Positions 1-9,920 of a DNA stretch of 64,000 nt are shown here, piece by piece. The notes under the pieces were generated by a model. The model was not told the origin of the DNA and made no database searches. It was given only the letters and a program-made list of their open reading frames with translations. A program made the position numbers and the translations under genes. The stretch spans positions 2,098,324-2,162,323 of the forward strand of contig OZ007508.1 in NCBI GenBank assembly GCA_963931865.1, given 5' to 3'. The stretch is from Axinella damicornis (lineage: Eukaryota; Porifera; Demospongiae; Axinellida; Axinellidae). The stretch's first letter is position 1; the number at the start of each line of letters is the position of its first letter.

Positions 1-3000
1 AGAGCCAGCTCAGTGCGATACTCTATTCTTCGATCATGGCCATGCAGAATCATCACACAGCTCCTTGACAGTCGTACAGACATCATAGAGAATCTGTTGT
101 ACATCCTCTGGCGTCACCTCCAGTTCTACCTGGTACACTGTAGGCCGGTCGATGTGGACAGCAGCCTGGGGGTGGCTGGAGTAGGGAGGACAGGCATGAG
201 GAGGATGCAGGGTGAGTGAGGGGAGAGAGGAAGTGAGGGAGGGGAGGAGGGAGGGGGAGGGAGGGAGGGAGGGAGGAGAGTAACACGAGGAGGATGCAGG
301 GTGAGTGAGGGGAGAGAGGAAGTGAGGGAGGGGAGGAGGGAGGGGGAGGGAGGGAGGGAGGCAGGGAGGAGAGTAACACGAGGAGGATGCAGGGTGAGTG
401 AGGGGAGAGAGGAAGTGAGGGAGGGGAGGAGGGAGGGAGGGAGGGAGGCAGGGAGGAGAGTAACACGAGGAGGATGCAGGGTGAGTGAGGGGAGAGAGGA
501 AGTGTGGGAGGGGGAGGAGATTAGCAGGATGAGAATGCAGGGTGAGTGAGGGGAGAGAGGAAGCGTGGTAGGGGAAGAGAGTAGCTGGATGAGGATGCAG
601 GGAGGGGAGAGAGGAAGTGTGGGAGGGGGAGGAGAGTAGCAGGATGAGGATGCAGGGTGAGTGAGGGGAGAGAGGAAGTGTGTGAAGGGAGGAGAGTAGC
701 AGGATGAGGATGCAGGGTGAGGGAGGGGGAGGGGGGGGGGGGGGGGGGGGGGAGGAGAGTAGCAGGATGAGAATGCAGGGTGAGTGAGGGGGAGGAGAGT
801 AGCAGGATGAGGATGCAGGGTGAGGGAGGGGAGAGAGGAAGCGTGGAAGGAGAGTAGCGAGGAGAATGCGAGTGAGTAAAGGGAGGAGAGTGGCATGAGG
901 AGGATGCAGAGTGGGAGGAAGTGATGGTGTGGTGTGAGATGGAGCAAGTGATGCAAAGTGCATTGATAATGAGGGATCTCCCCCCCCCCCCCCCCCCCAT
1001 GATGAAGATGGGTTCACACATGCAAGAGAAGACTCATGCATCGAAAGTGTTGATGATGGAGTTATCATGTTTTGATAACAAAAGCAGTGCTGTTTTCACT
1101 TTCCTACCTTCAGACTACCCCTACCAGTCCCACCACACTGACTCAACCTATGACCTCTCCACCCTGAGTGAAGGAGTCAAGATCTCCGACCTAGAGCAGC
1201 TCAAGACAGACGCCGTTAAGTGTTTAGCGGACTCACTGTTCAAGAAACTCCTGGACGTGGAGGAGGTAAGGAGTTACTGGAATGAATATGCACTCATAAA
1301 GTTGATGAAGTTATGCCCTAACCTTAATGTTTCCCTGGACAACTGACAACTTGATCTTACTGTGTTATTGGGACAAATTAATTGTTACTTAGAGTGTAAG
1401 CAACTCAACTTTCCAATCTTACCGGGGACACCTGGTGTGTGCATTGAGCAGTCTGTATGAAACTCAGTGAAACCTCTCAATAGAGGACAATAGAAATTCA
1501 GGTGTTTTGTCCTTTGTAGAGAGGTTCTCCCATTCTCAAAAGAATGGTCCACTCCACCCATGAACTGATTATAGTCACGTATAGCTGGTGGACAAGGAAT
1601 AGGCACTTTGTCTCGACTTCCTTTGGGTCTTTTCAGTACTGTCTCAACTGACCTATTGTGCATTGAGCTAAGAAAATAGACGTCACGTCTATCTTTCTAC
1701 AATACAGCTGTTAGACCCTCGAATCGAAAATTTCCTATCTCAAGCACATTTTTCCACTTTCAAAGCTTCTGGGAAGTTCTTACGGTTAGAGCGTATAGTT
1801 CCAGCTGAGAAGGTCCCTTTCTTCTTCAGGTCATATACCAAAGGTGTAATGATTAATAGGTGCCCCTTGCCTTGATACGGCTCCATCCGGTCCATTACCA
1901 CTCAGTAAGCAAGACCCTTCGATATATTCTCCTCACCAGATGCAGTGGGTAATGCTGCTCCAGTATAGATCTGAAAGCAAAGTACGTAGCCTGTTGCAGC
2001 CTCTGCCAAAACCCACACCTTCAAGCCAAACTTGCATGGCTTCTTAGGCATGTACTGAAGGAATGCAACGCGACACCTCGTGCCGATCATCATTTCATCT
2101 ATCGAAATTTCTCGTGTAGTACCTTGGAAAGACAGCTGATAGATGGTCTAGGAAGGGACGTACTTTGAATAGAGGGTCATAACCAGCTTCACTCACTTTC
2201 TTTCGTTTTGAGGAGTCAAGGTAACGCATAATTGTAAAGAACCTGTCCCAATGGCTGGAAACCAAGGTGTTGAGATAATTTCGTTTGTGCACCAGTAATC
2301 TTTGGTTTGGGGTAATTTCAGCAAACCCATCGCTATATGCAGACCGATGAAAGCCAGTAATTCTTCTAAATAGAATTCAGTGAAGGATGCTCCTTTCGTT
2401 TTCGCAAACAAAAGTGTCTGCTTGACAATACTCTCCAAAATCACCATTGTCACAAATAAATGGAATACTTCTAAGGGTGATTTAGCTTGCTTTGTACGGG
2501 TGTGGGACCTGCTGCAGGGACGCTGAATGATTCCACGTAGTCAGGCACGTCACTTGCGTCACTACTATCGCTTTCGCTACTTTCAACGCCGATTTCTTCC
2601 TTTTCTTTGGCAAAGGACACGGACTTCTTGGACGTAGACGCCATTTGCAAGCTGAACGAACTGTCACATGGTACATGACGATCTACGCATGCGCATTGTG
2701 GGACTGGAATTATTGACTTTGCTACGCAATTATTGACTTTGCAACGCGTGGACTGTGAGCAGTCTACACACGCAGGCATCAACAACTCCATACAGTGAAA
2801 TCACCAGGGGTTGTCTAGCTTATCTGGGTACTCAACCAACTGATCAGGACCAACTCTAGCACTTCTGGTTCTATGTTTGAGGCTGTGCTTGCTTCGCTCG
2901 AGATGTCCACATGTCTATGGTGAACTTCCCCAGCATAGTGCTTGATTCCTTGGAATTCTTGCAGGATCCTCCCTTTCTCCCTCTTGCAGAGCTCAGGCAT

Positions 3001-3941
3001 GTAGTGAATGGAGATGATCTTACGGACTGGTGGCATATATCACGGCTCAAAGACACCAACCATGTGACGGAACCCAAGATCATTTGCCATGTGGAATTGC
3101 AGCATGTCTTTTGCTAAGAAGTAGCGGACGGACTCAGTTAACGTCTTCCAGTGGGGATAGGACCTCTTGAGTAGCATCTGACTCGCAAAGAATCCTGGGA
3201 CACTCGGTTGCTTTGAAGACTTGCCGTCTGTCCCACTGCCTTTCTTATGAGAATTTCCCGTCTCCAAAGAGCTCTCCATCCATGTTGCGCGAGCAGTGTG
3301 AAGGTGTCAGCGCATGTTTGAGGTGTTTCTGCTGTACTTCAAGCGTTTGTCACAAACTTTGCATGTTGCCTCCTTGCGCTTACGCCTGTCTGCCTCTGGG
3401 AACACCCCTCCCCATCTCTGGCTAGACCCTTCAAGGGGAAGAAGTGCAATTTCAATCGTAGCAGTTTCTCTTTCAATTGCCATCTGTAGACGAAAACATT
3501 AAACTATCATGATAGTGAATACTATCAGGAGTGCATGAGAGCTCATGCGCTCCTGATACTATTGATACAATCCCTGAGGCCTATTGGGACCTTGAAAATC
3601 ATCCTTTGTAAAGAGGTCTATTGACTCCATTCTATTGTGTCCCTATCTTGGAGGGTCCACTATTATATTGTGTCCCTATCTCGGAGGGTCCACTATCAGA
3701 GGTTTTACTGTAGTGTTGTTGTAGAGTTCATCAGTTAAGAGAGTACAAGATTGATAGTTATAGTACTGTAAGTAAAGTAAGCTCCTGCGCAAGTATTGTC
3801 GTCATCACACACTATTTCCTGTACTTCTGACAGGCTCAGTACCAAACGAAGGCTGAGATGAGGGTTGGCTTTGTCCAGGCACTAGTCCGGAGGGTGAGGC
3901 GGCTGCTCAGACTCAAGGCAGCTGCAAGACCTCTTCTCTAG
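1..3941 (+). CDS. NUP205: NUP205-like nucleoporin, last three exons (5' partial)
   Basis: Three exons join in phase: 1-211 (or an upstream start), 1114-1265 and 3834-3941. Exon 1 ends at GGTGAGT with one base of a split codon, and exon 2 begins after a pyrimidine tract and CAG with the two completing bases. Exon 2 ends on a full codon at GAG/GTAAGG, and exon 3 opens in frame after TTCTGACAG and stops at TAG 3939-3941. The protein contains LLYILWRHLQFYLVHC, then DLEQLKTDAV..SLFKKLLDVEE, and ends with FVQALVRRVRRLLRL. From family knowledge this order matches the C-terminus of NUP205, a large alpha-solenoid scaffold of the nuclear pore inner ring; the match is from memory, not a search. The first intron (212-1113) is mostly minisatellite, and the second (1266-3833) holds two dead transposons. 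The exact exon 1 donor is uncertain because the minisatellite repeats the donor sequence. Confidence 0.7.
195..925. repeat. GA-rich minisatellite inside the NUP205-like intron
   Basis: Imperfect tandem units of about 60-93 bases share the core GAGGATGCAGGGTGAGTGAG, then GGGAGAGAGGAAGTG and a variable GGGA-rich part. Core copies start near 201, 290, 384, 471, 532, 646 and later, and decay toward 900. A run of 22 G lies at 731-752. The core matches the exon 1 donor junction of the host gene, so the array appears to have grown from the exon-intron boundary. Confidence 0.9.
980..998. repeat. Poly-C tract (19 C)
   Basis: A homopolymer run of C lies in the same intron, 115 bases upstream of the exon 2 acceptor. 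Nothing else is seen in it. Confidence 0.9.
1385..2644 (-). pseudogene. piggyBac transposase remnant
   Basis: Pieces of a PGBD4-like piggyBac transposase lie in order on the minus strand in several frames. An acidic Ser-rich N-terminus starts at 2644 (MASTSKKSV, then a DSSDASD stretch). It is followed by LLAFIGLHIAMGLLKLPQTKDYW (about 2380-2300), a segment with RFFTIMRYLD and DPLFKVRPFLD (about 2250-2150), and SIDEMM..QYMPKKPCKFGLKVWVL (about 2115-2015), which holds the first catalytic Asp. DYNQFMGGVDH (1576-1544) holds the third. Frame changes and stops separate the blocks, so it cannot make a full enzyme. The C-terminal part after MGGVDH is interrupted by a small inverted-repeat insertion. 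It sits antisense in an intron of the NUP205-like gene. No clean TTAA-flanked ends were found. Confidence 0.85.
1464..1530. mobile_element. Very short inverted-repeat insertion (MITE-like) in piggyBac remnant
   Basis: A segment of about 67 bases has ends resembling inverted copies of each other: GAAACCTCTCAATAGAGGACA on one side, and on the other side the complement of GAACCTCTCTACAAAGGACA. It lies just after the transposase MGGVDH motif, where the piggyBac similarity ends. The ends resemble pogo/Tigger-type MITE termini (ACCTCT...). Boundaries are approximate. Confidence 0.4.
2815..3483 (-). pseudogene. hAT transposase N-terminal remnant with BED zinc finger (ZBED-like)
   Basis: One frame runs from ATG at 3483-3481 for 223 codons and is broken only by two TGA codons. 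The first part is a BED finger (RWGGVFPEAD, then CKVCDKRLKYSRNTSNMR, stop at 3309-3307, HLHTAR). Next comes a ZBED1/hAT linker, KQPSVPGFF...LTESVRYFLAKDMLQFHMAND, then GFRHMVGVFEP, stop at 3042-3040, and YMPPVRKIISIHYMPELCKREKG. Both stops sit where the family commonly has arginine, which fits CGA-to-TGA changes. The catalytic domain and dimerisation region are absent; the piggyBac remnant follows. It lies in the second intron of the NUP205-like gene. Confidence 0.75.
3633..3712. repeat. 33-base tandem dimer next to a MITE-like end
   Basis: Two copies of TATTGTGTCCCTATCTYGGA plus GGGTCCACTATYA lie at 3633-3665 and 3666-3698. They are followed by GAGGTTTTACTGTA, the complement of TACAGTAAAACCTC, a typical end of Tigger-like MITEs. 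No matching inverted end was found to the left, so this is probably an eroded MITE. Confidence 0.5.
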
Positions 3942-5560
3942 GCCCACACCAGTCACTGCACATTGTACATGTACGCTCTACTGTCTTGGCTCACCTCTAT
4001 TATTAGGTGTCTTTATTGTTAGCTTGTTGTGAATCAGAATTTGATATTGCACAAACACAACTTTAGTCAAGTACATGTCATTGTGAAACCTTAAGGAATT
4101 TAGTAGGAGTGACTCAAAGAAAAATCCATACCTATCGCACACACCATTCACTAATAATCATCGTAATCGCACTGTATAGACTAAATGTAACACTCCCATC
4201 ACATTGCAGTACATAGCTGCAGCTGCATGGAGACAATGTACATGCACACATTTATCTTTGGACTGCATGTAATATACCTATATAGTCTTCAAGGACTGCT
4301 TGATCAATGCCGATTCATCAAAATCAATCCTGCACTTCAATAATAGTTTTAGGTAGTTAATGGTTATCTATAATTTAGCCAATGTTGTCAGAAGTGGAAA
4401 AAAAGAGCTTAATGCAGTTCCAGAGTTGCCAGTGTATTCTGGATAAAGTACAATTCCCAAAGTTGAGTGCTTTGGTACGTTTTCCTGTACGTTGTCAGCA
4501 TCTGATGATGTTTCAGTGCCAGTCTAAACTACATGTAGCTATGGCTGTATCTACTTTGCATGCAGGTACTAATAACAGAACTATATAGCTCTCCCACTAT
4601 AATTATGCTACACATGGTCATCCATCCATCAATGATACATGCAGCAGCTGCATGTGAGACGATGTTTGTCTATGAGAGATATTGTGCTGTGATCTGGGCT
4701 CTAATTTGACCTTATAGTGGTTCGTCCAGTTTCTTGAGAAGCAATGGCACTTAGCTATCCGCTAAACACATGCACATTAGGCAAAATTAATTGTTTGTTT
4801 TTTGTTAATTCATGTTTTTACTAGACATCCATCAAAAAGCAACTGATTGCAATTGGGATGCAACGTCCCAAAAATAAACAGTGAGTGTTGATCCTGAATC
4901 TCAAACTTAGCTAGCACTTATTCCTGCCTCCATTCCCTACCCAACTTCAGTACGGTATTTGTGTGTTACTTTTAGTTGCTAGACCACAAAATTATTGCCA
5001 TGTGTGAAGTAATCTGCAACTACAGTAGCATTCCAATAGATCATGACTGAGCGTCAGATAATCCAGGTCATACTATATAATTATTGACATCACAGGGAAT
5101 ATCTGCACCTTGTACCCAGGCCTTCAGCTAGCTTGAATTACTTGCCACGTAGCTATAGTCCAGTTGGAACCAGCCAATTAAAAGCTTAGGACCCACAAAA
5201 GTTCCAATTGACGTCATGGTGGCATCGTATCATGACAACCCTTTGAGTTGTGGCAAAATATCCAGTCGGATAGAAGTCGTGCTAATTGGGCTATAGCTAC
5301 AATCTCACAAAGAATGTAGAATACTATAGTGCCTAAGTGACATGGATCGTAATATGGTAGCCACATGTACACATCTATTGTCCTACACCTGTGGTGGAAG
5401 ATCTTCAGATAGTATGCCAAGTAAGTAATATCACACACAATTGATATCTTCCACCTAAATTTATCTGGCAACCATAATAGTATAGCTCCACATGTGACTG
5501 CATAAACAACTGTAGCTAGCTACTCAGAATTAATCAGAACATCATGGCTAATTAGCTATA
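3942..5560. other. Spacer with no recognised gene
   Basis: This AT-rich stretch between the NUP205-like stop and the BH1 promoter contains only short open frames (the longest is about 85 codons on the minus strand) with no recognisable motif and no splice-linked partner. No tRNA, repeat array or transposon end was seen. Confidence 0.6.
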
Positions 5561-5620
5561 ATAACACCACATGATTTTGGGAATCATAATATGTACTTTA
5601 TCTAGAGGTTAACATATAAA
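5561..5620 (+). promoter_or_regulatory. BH1 core promoter block
   Basis: A degenerate copy of the family block ATAACACMACNTTTTGGGAAT lies at 5561-5585, followed 30 bases later by TATAAACACACAGCTCTG (TATA at 5615-5620). The ATG is about 100 bases downstream. It is recognised only by comparison with the other copies. Confidence 0.5.
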
Positions 5621-5717
5621 CACACAGCTCTGAGCCATACCGCACTCTCCAACTTAGGGGGATATTGTCTTAGCTAGCTAGCTACTCAAGAAAATCTAGA
5701 GTCAAAGTTGACTTCAA

Positions 5718-8700
5718 ATGGTGTTCTTGCTGTCACTATTTCTCATTGTTGGGTGTGGTGCCACAGAGTACTGGGTGAGGCCGGACTCTACCAGCCACTG
5801 CAACACAAGACAGCCGTGTCTCACTCTGTCAGAGTATGTGCAGAACACCAGCCACTACTTCACCTCTAACTCTGTGCTTCACTTCCTGTCTGGTAACCAC
5901 ACTATCAGTCAGACCACACGAGTGATTGTACAAGATGTTCAGAACATATCTCTTGTTGATAGTGCAGGCCATGCTACTGTTCAGTGCAATGGGAGGCTTA
6001 GTTTCACATTTTGGAAAGTTGATGATTTGCAGATCTCAAGCATAGGGTTCATTGGGTGTGGGCTGGAAATAACAGATGACTACAGGTATGTACATACTAA
6101 TACAATGTTTGGATATCAAGTCAAGGTCCAAGTTGCTCTGTTGTTTGTAGAATGCTCTTCTGTAGTGTTGGAGAATGTTACAGTCATGGAAAGCTACGGG
6201 TATGGTCTACTGGGATATAACATGATGATGACTGAACTAAATCATTGCTGGTTCCATCACAATTACTGGAGGCCGCAAGTGTACGAACCCACCAACAATA
6301 ATCTATCTGAAATTAAACCAGGTGGAAATGCACTTTTCAAATTTTCTCACAGCAAGAATGGCATTGAGACTTTGAAGATCTGTCACTCAGAGTTTGCTCA
6401 TGGAAGAAACTGGTACAACACTTCAGGTTTAGGATCAAAACTTGTTCATGGAAGTGGTTTAGGCATTTATATCAAGGCAAACTATTCATTAGTTGAAGCT
6501 TACAATATTATAGTCTACAACTGCAGTATGTACAAAAACACTGCTTCAGTTGGAGCAAATATGTTTCTTTCTGTTACCACAAAACACAACAAGTCAGTGA
6601 ATGTTCACATCAATAACTGCAAGTTTTTTGGAGGGAACAGCACCAGCAAAGGTGGGGGGATTATGCTGCAGATGGACGGTTATTTATCTTCCACATCAGA
6701 TGTCACAGTTTACTTAGCAAACTCAGAGCTATATGGCAATTCTGCTGCTAATGGAAGTGGGCTTTATGTTGGAGTTGCAGGTGTACAGGGTATACAACGT
6801 TCATCATTCAGCAGTGCACATGCCATGATAATATCGGTTACTATGGGTCTGGAATATATGTATTCAGCGATTGGAGAGTGAAAGATTTCAACATGTCGAT
6901 TAATGATCTAATATTTGCTGGAAACATTGCAAGGTCTGCTGGAGGTGCAATATATATTGATTTGAACTTAAAATGGGCCTTCCCTGTTGATTTGAAAAAA
7001 TGGGCCTTCCCTGTGTACAAATATTTGAACTTGTATACTAGCATAAATTTGGTTACCTCCACATTCGTCCAAAATGTAGCATATCTTGGAGGAACAGCAG
7101 TGTATATCAGTGCTCCTGTTGATCCAAAATTGTTTCAAATGACACTTGCGGAAACCACCTTTCACAGGAATTTTATGGCTGCTTCTAATCACGTACAAAA
7201 ATATGACTGTTCTGTAGTTTACCTGAGTAACACAACGAACATCACAATAGTGAACTCTACTTTCAGTGACAACAACTGCACCTCAATTGCCGCAAAGAAT
7301 TCAACGTTTCACCTCCAGGGAACGGTAGGATTTTACAGGAATACAGGTTACAGTGGTGGGGCTCTTGCTTTCCACCATGATGCTATACCAACAGTAAAAA
7401 TCAAAAACTTCATGACACTGGACCCCCACACCAGTGTGCACATAGTCAACAACACAGCAGTGCGGTATGGTGGTGGTATACTAGCTGAGGATGAGTGTAC
7501 CATGAAACACTACTGTTTCTTTCAAGCAGGTAACCTCAACTACACACAGATGGATGCAAGGGTTATAATGGAGGGCAACAGAGCTGGAAAGGCTGGAGAC
7601 TCCATCTTTGGAGGCTGTCTTAACTCCTGTTATCAGAAAACACTTTCACTTCGCCACAAAATTATTCTAACACCCAAAATCTTTTCATCACTCTTCCAAA
7701 TACATGGACAGACACAGTCTGAAATAGCGGCTAGTCCCCGCAAGATTTGCTTCTGTGAAAAAGATCAGCTTAATGAAAGTGTTGAGTACAACTACCACTG
7801 TATATCTGAAGCCGTTATTGCACAATTCAGGGGAGAAACATTCCATGTTCCTGCTATGATAGTTGGTGACTATGGGTATGCATCACCTGCACTCGTACGT
7901 ACTGTGATAGCACCTGGTGACTCAGGAGAATTGGGAGAGCAACAAAGTATACAGGAACTGGGTAAGAAGTGTGCAAACTTGACATACTCTTTACGAACAT
8001 CACAAGAATCCATTAAACTTCACCTGTCAGTTGAAAATCTTTTGGACAATCACATACTTAGTACAGTTTTACCCATTTCATTTCATCCATGTCCTCTTGG
8101 ATTCAACTTATCAGACACTCCTCCAAAATGTGACTGTGCAGTGCAATTGAGAAAGTCTGGAGTCAAGTGCAACATCAACACTCAGCTAATCCATCGTCCA
8201 GCTCTGGTTTGGATTGGAAACTATTCAGATGAAGTGGTAGTCCACACAAACTGTCCATTTGACTACTGCAAGCCCAAGGACAATGAAATAAGCCTGTATG
8301 AACAGGACCAACAGTGTGCATTCAACCGTAGCGGAGTCCTGTGTGGAGCCTGCCAACCTGGTCTTAGTCTGGCTCTTGGAACATCTCAGTGCATGCAGTG
8401 TTCCAATATCTACATTCTTCTTTTCATCCCATTTGCTCTGGCAGGAGTTGTACTCATCATATTCATGCTGAAATGTAACCTCACTGTGTCCACAGGAACT
8501 CTCAATGGCCTCATCTTCTATGCCAACATCATCAGGGCAAATCATGCTGTCTTCTTCCCACTTAGAAAATCGGAAGGTTTCACTTCATTCCTGAGCGTGT
8601 TCATAGCCTGGCTGAACTTGGATCTGGGAGTGGAGGTGTGCCTCTTTCGAGGCATGGATACATATATCAGAGCATGGCTCCAGTTTGTCTTCCCATTGTA

Positions 8701-9652
8701 TATCTGGGTTCTGGTTGGACTGATGATATGTTCCAGTAGGTACTCCACTACCATTGCCAGACTGAGTGGTTCCAACACTGTTTCTGTCTTAGCCACTCTG
8801 TTTCTCCTTTCATATGCAAAACTCTTACGAACAATCATCTCTTCAATTTCTCTTACAACATTGACTAACAGGCATGGAAACACTGCAGCTGTCTGGCTAC
8901 TTGATGGGAACATGCCAGCAATGAAAGGTTCTCACATCCCCTTAGTTGTGATGAGCATCGTTGCTTTAGTAGTGTATGTGATTCCTTTCACAACGCTTGT
9001 GCTGCTTGCTCCATGGCTCCAAGCCAGATCCGGTCATCGTCTGCTGAGATGGGTCAATAAAATAAAACCACTACTGGATGCCTACCAAGGACCATACGGA
9101 GATAAATTTAGATACTGGACTGGACTACTTCTCCTGGTACGGATCATCCTGTTTGCCATATTTGGTGGTAATGTACTGGGAGATCCTAGAATCAACCTCT
9201 TTGCAATATCAGCTTTTGTCCTAACTCTGGTAGTGTTCTGGGTGATTGCAGGCAAAGTATATAAGACATTATGGATGAAACTACTCGAGTCCTTCTTCTT
9301 GCTTAATCTTGGCATTTTTACAGGCGCAACTCTCTTTCTAAAATCCTTAGAGGGGTTTTCAGTTGTGGAGCAGCAAGCTGTTCTGACTACCATCATGATT
9401 GGTAGCGCTTTCATTGTATTCATCGGAGTCCTTGCAAGTCACTGCTACCAAGAGCTTGCAAAGATGGAAACATTTAAGGACCTCTGTGCAAAGTGTGTTG
9501 CATTCATTACTAAAGCAGATCACAGAAGAGGAAGTGGTGGGAATGGCGGCGAAGGTGTCAGTGATGGAAGCACAGCTGCAACATTTCAGCCACAAACGGT
9601 GTCTGTTATAGAAATGGATGAACTTCGTGAACCGTTGCTAACTGACAACTAA
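5718..9652 (+). pseudogene. BH1: beta-helix multi-pass membrane protein gene, frameshifted
   Basis: Two frames cover one family member. 5718-6881 gives the signal peptide (MVFLLSLFLIVGCGATEYW) and about 350 residues of beta-helix. 6878-9652 gives the remaining helix, the Cys-rich region, the membrane domain and the tail ending ELREPLLTDN. Compared with BH9, its closest relative here, about one base is missing between 6780 and 6815, in the stretch after GSGLYVGVAGV; the lost frame then resumes at 6878. A direct duplication inside the second half repeats KWAFPV twice (about 6969-7020). The 5' promoter and all later domains are otherwise whole, so this is either a very recent pseudogene or a base error in the assembly. 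Translation of the first frame alone would give a secreted 387-residue protein without an anchor. Confidence 0.85.
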
Positions 9653-9920
9653 GTTTGCTAGCACAGAAATCAGAGTAATAATGTGCTGTATCTAATGAAC
9701 CTCACAATGTTTCAACTTTTAAGTTGTGCATGTGCTTGATGGTAATAGCCTCGTCTGCAGGACCTCTTCTGTTTGCGGTCAAGAAACCAGATTATGAGAG
9801 GGCCTAAGTTGAAGCTGGAGTTGAAGCTATACAGTGGTAGCACACGTACTCTGTGAGAATAGAGCCAAGTGCAGCTGCTACATTAGCACTCATTGTGTAT
9901 GGTTTGGGTTGGATATATCA
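9653..9920. other. BH1 3' flank, duplicated spacer (left part)
   Basis: The 3' flank matches the flanks of BH4 (25059 onward) and BH6 (43948 onward), including GTTTGCTAGCACAGAAATCAG and a CCTCGTCTGCAGGACCTCTT core. It is cut at 9920 by the fold-back element; its continuation resumes at about 12170. No gene is seen. Confidence 0.75.

Noticed and set aside
34..1068. Long minus-strand open frame rich in Pro, Ser, His and Leu
   Set aside because: It is a by-product of the GA-rich minisatellite, which has few stop codons in several frames.
4382..4588. 68-codon frame in the spacer before BH1
   Set aside because: No motif, no homology seen, and of the length expected by chance.
8542..8913. Antisense open frames of 106-123 codons over the membrane domain, repeated in every BH copy (for example 16303-16674, 22380-22751, 29172-29543)
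   Set aside because: They recur only because the sense strand is conserved. They have no promoter or splice signals, and they end where sense codon usage dictates.
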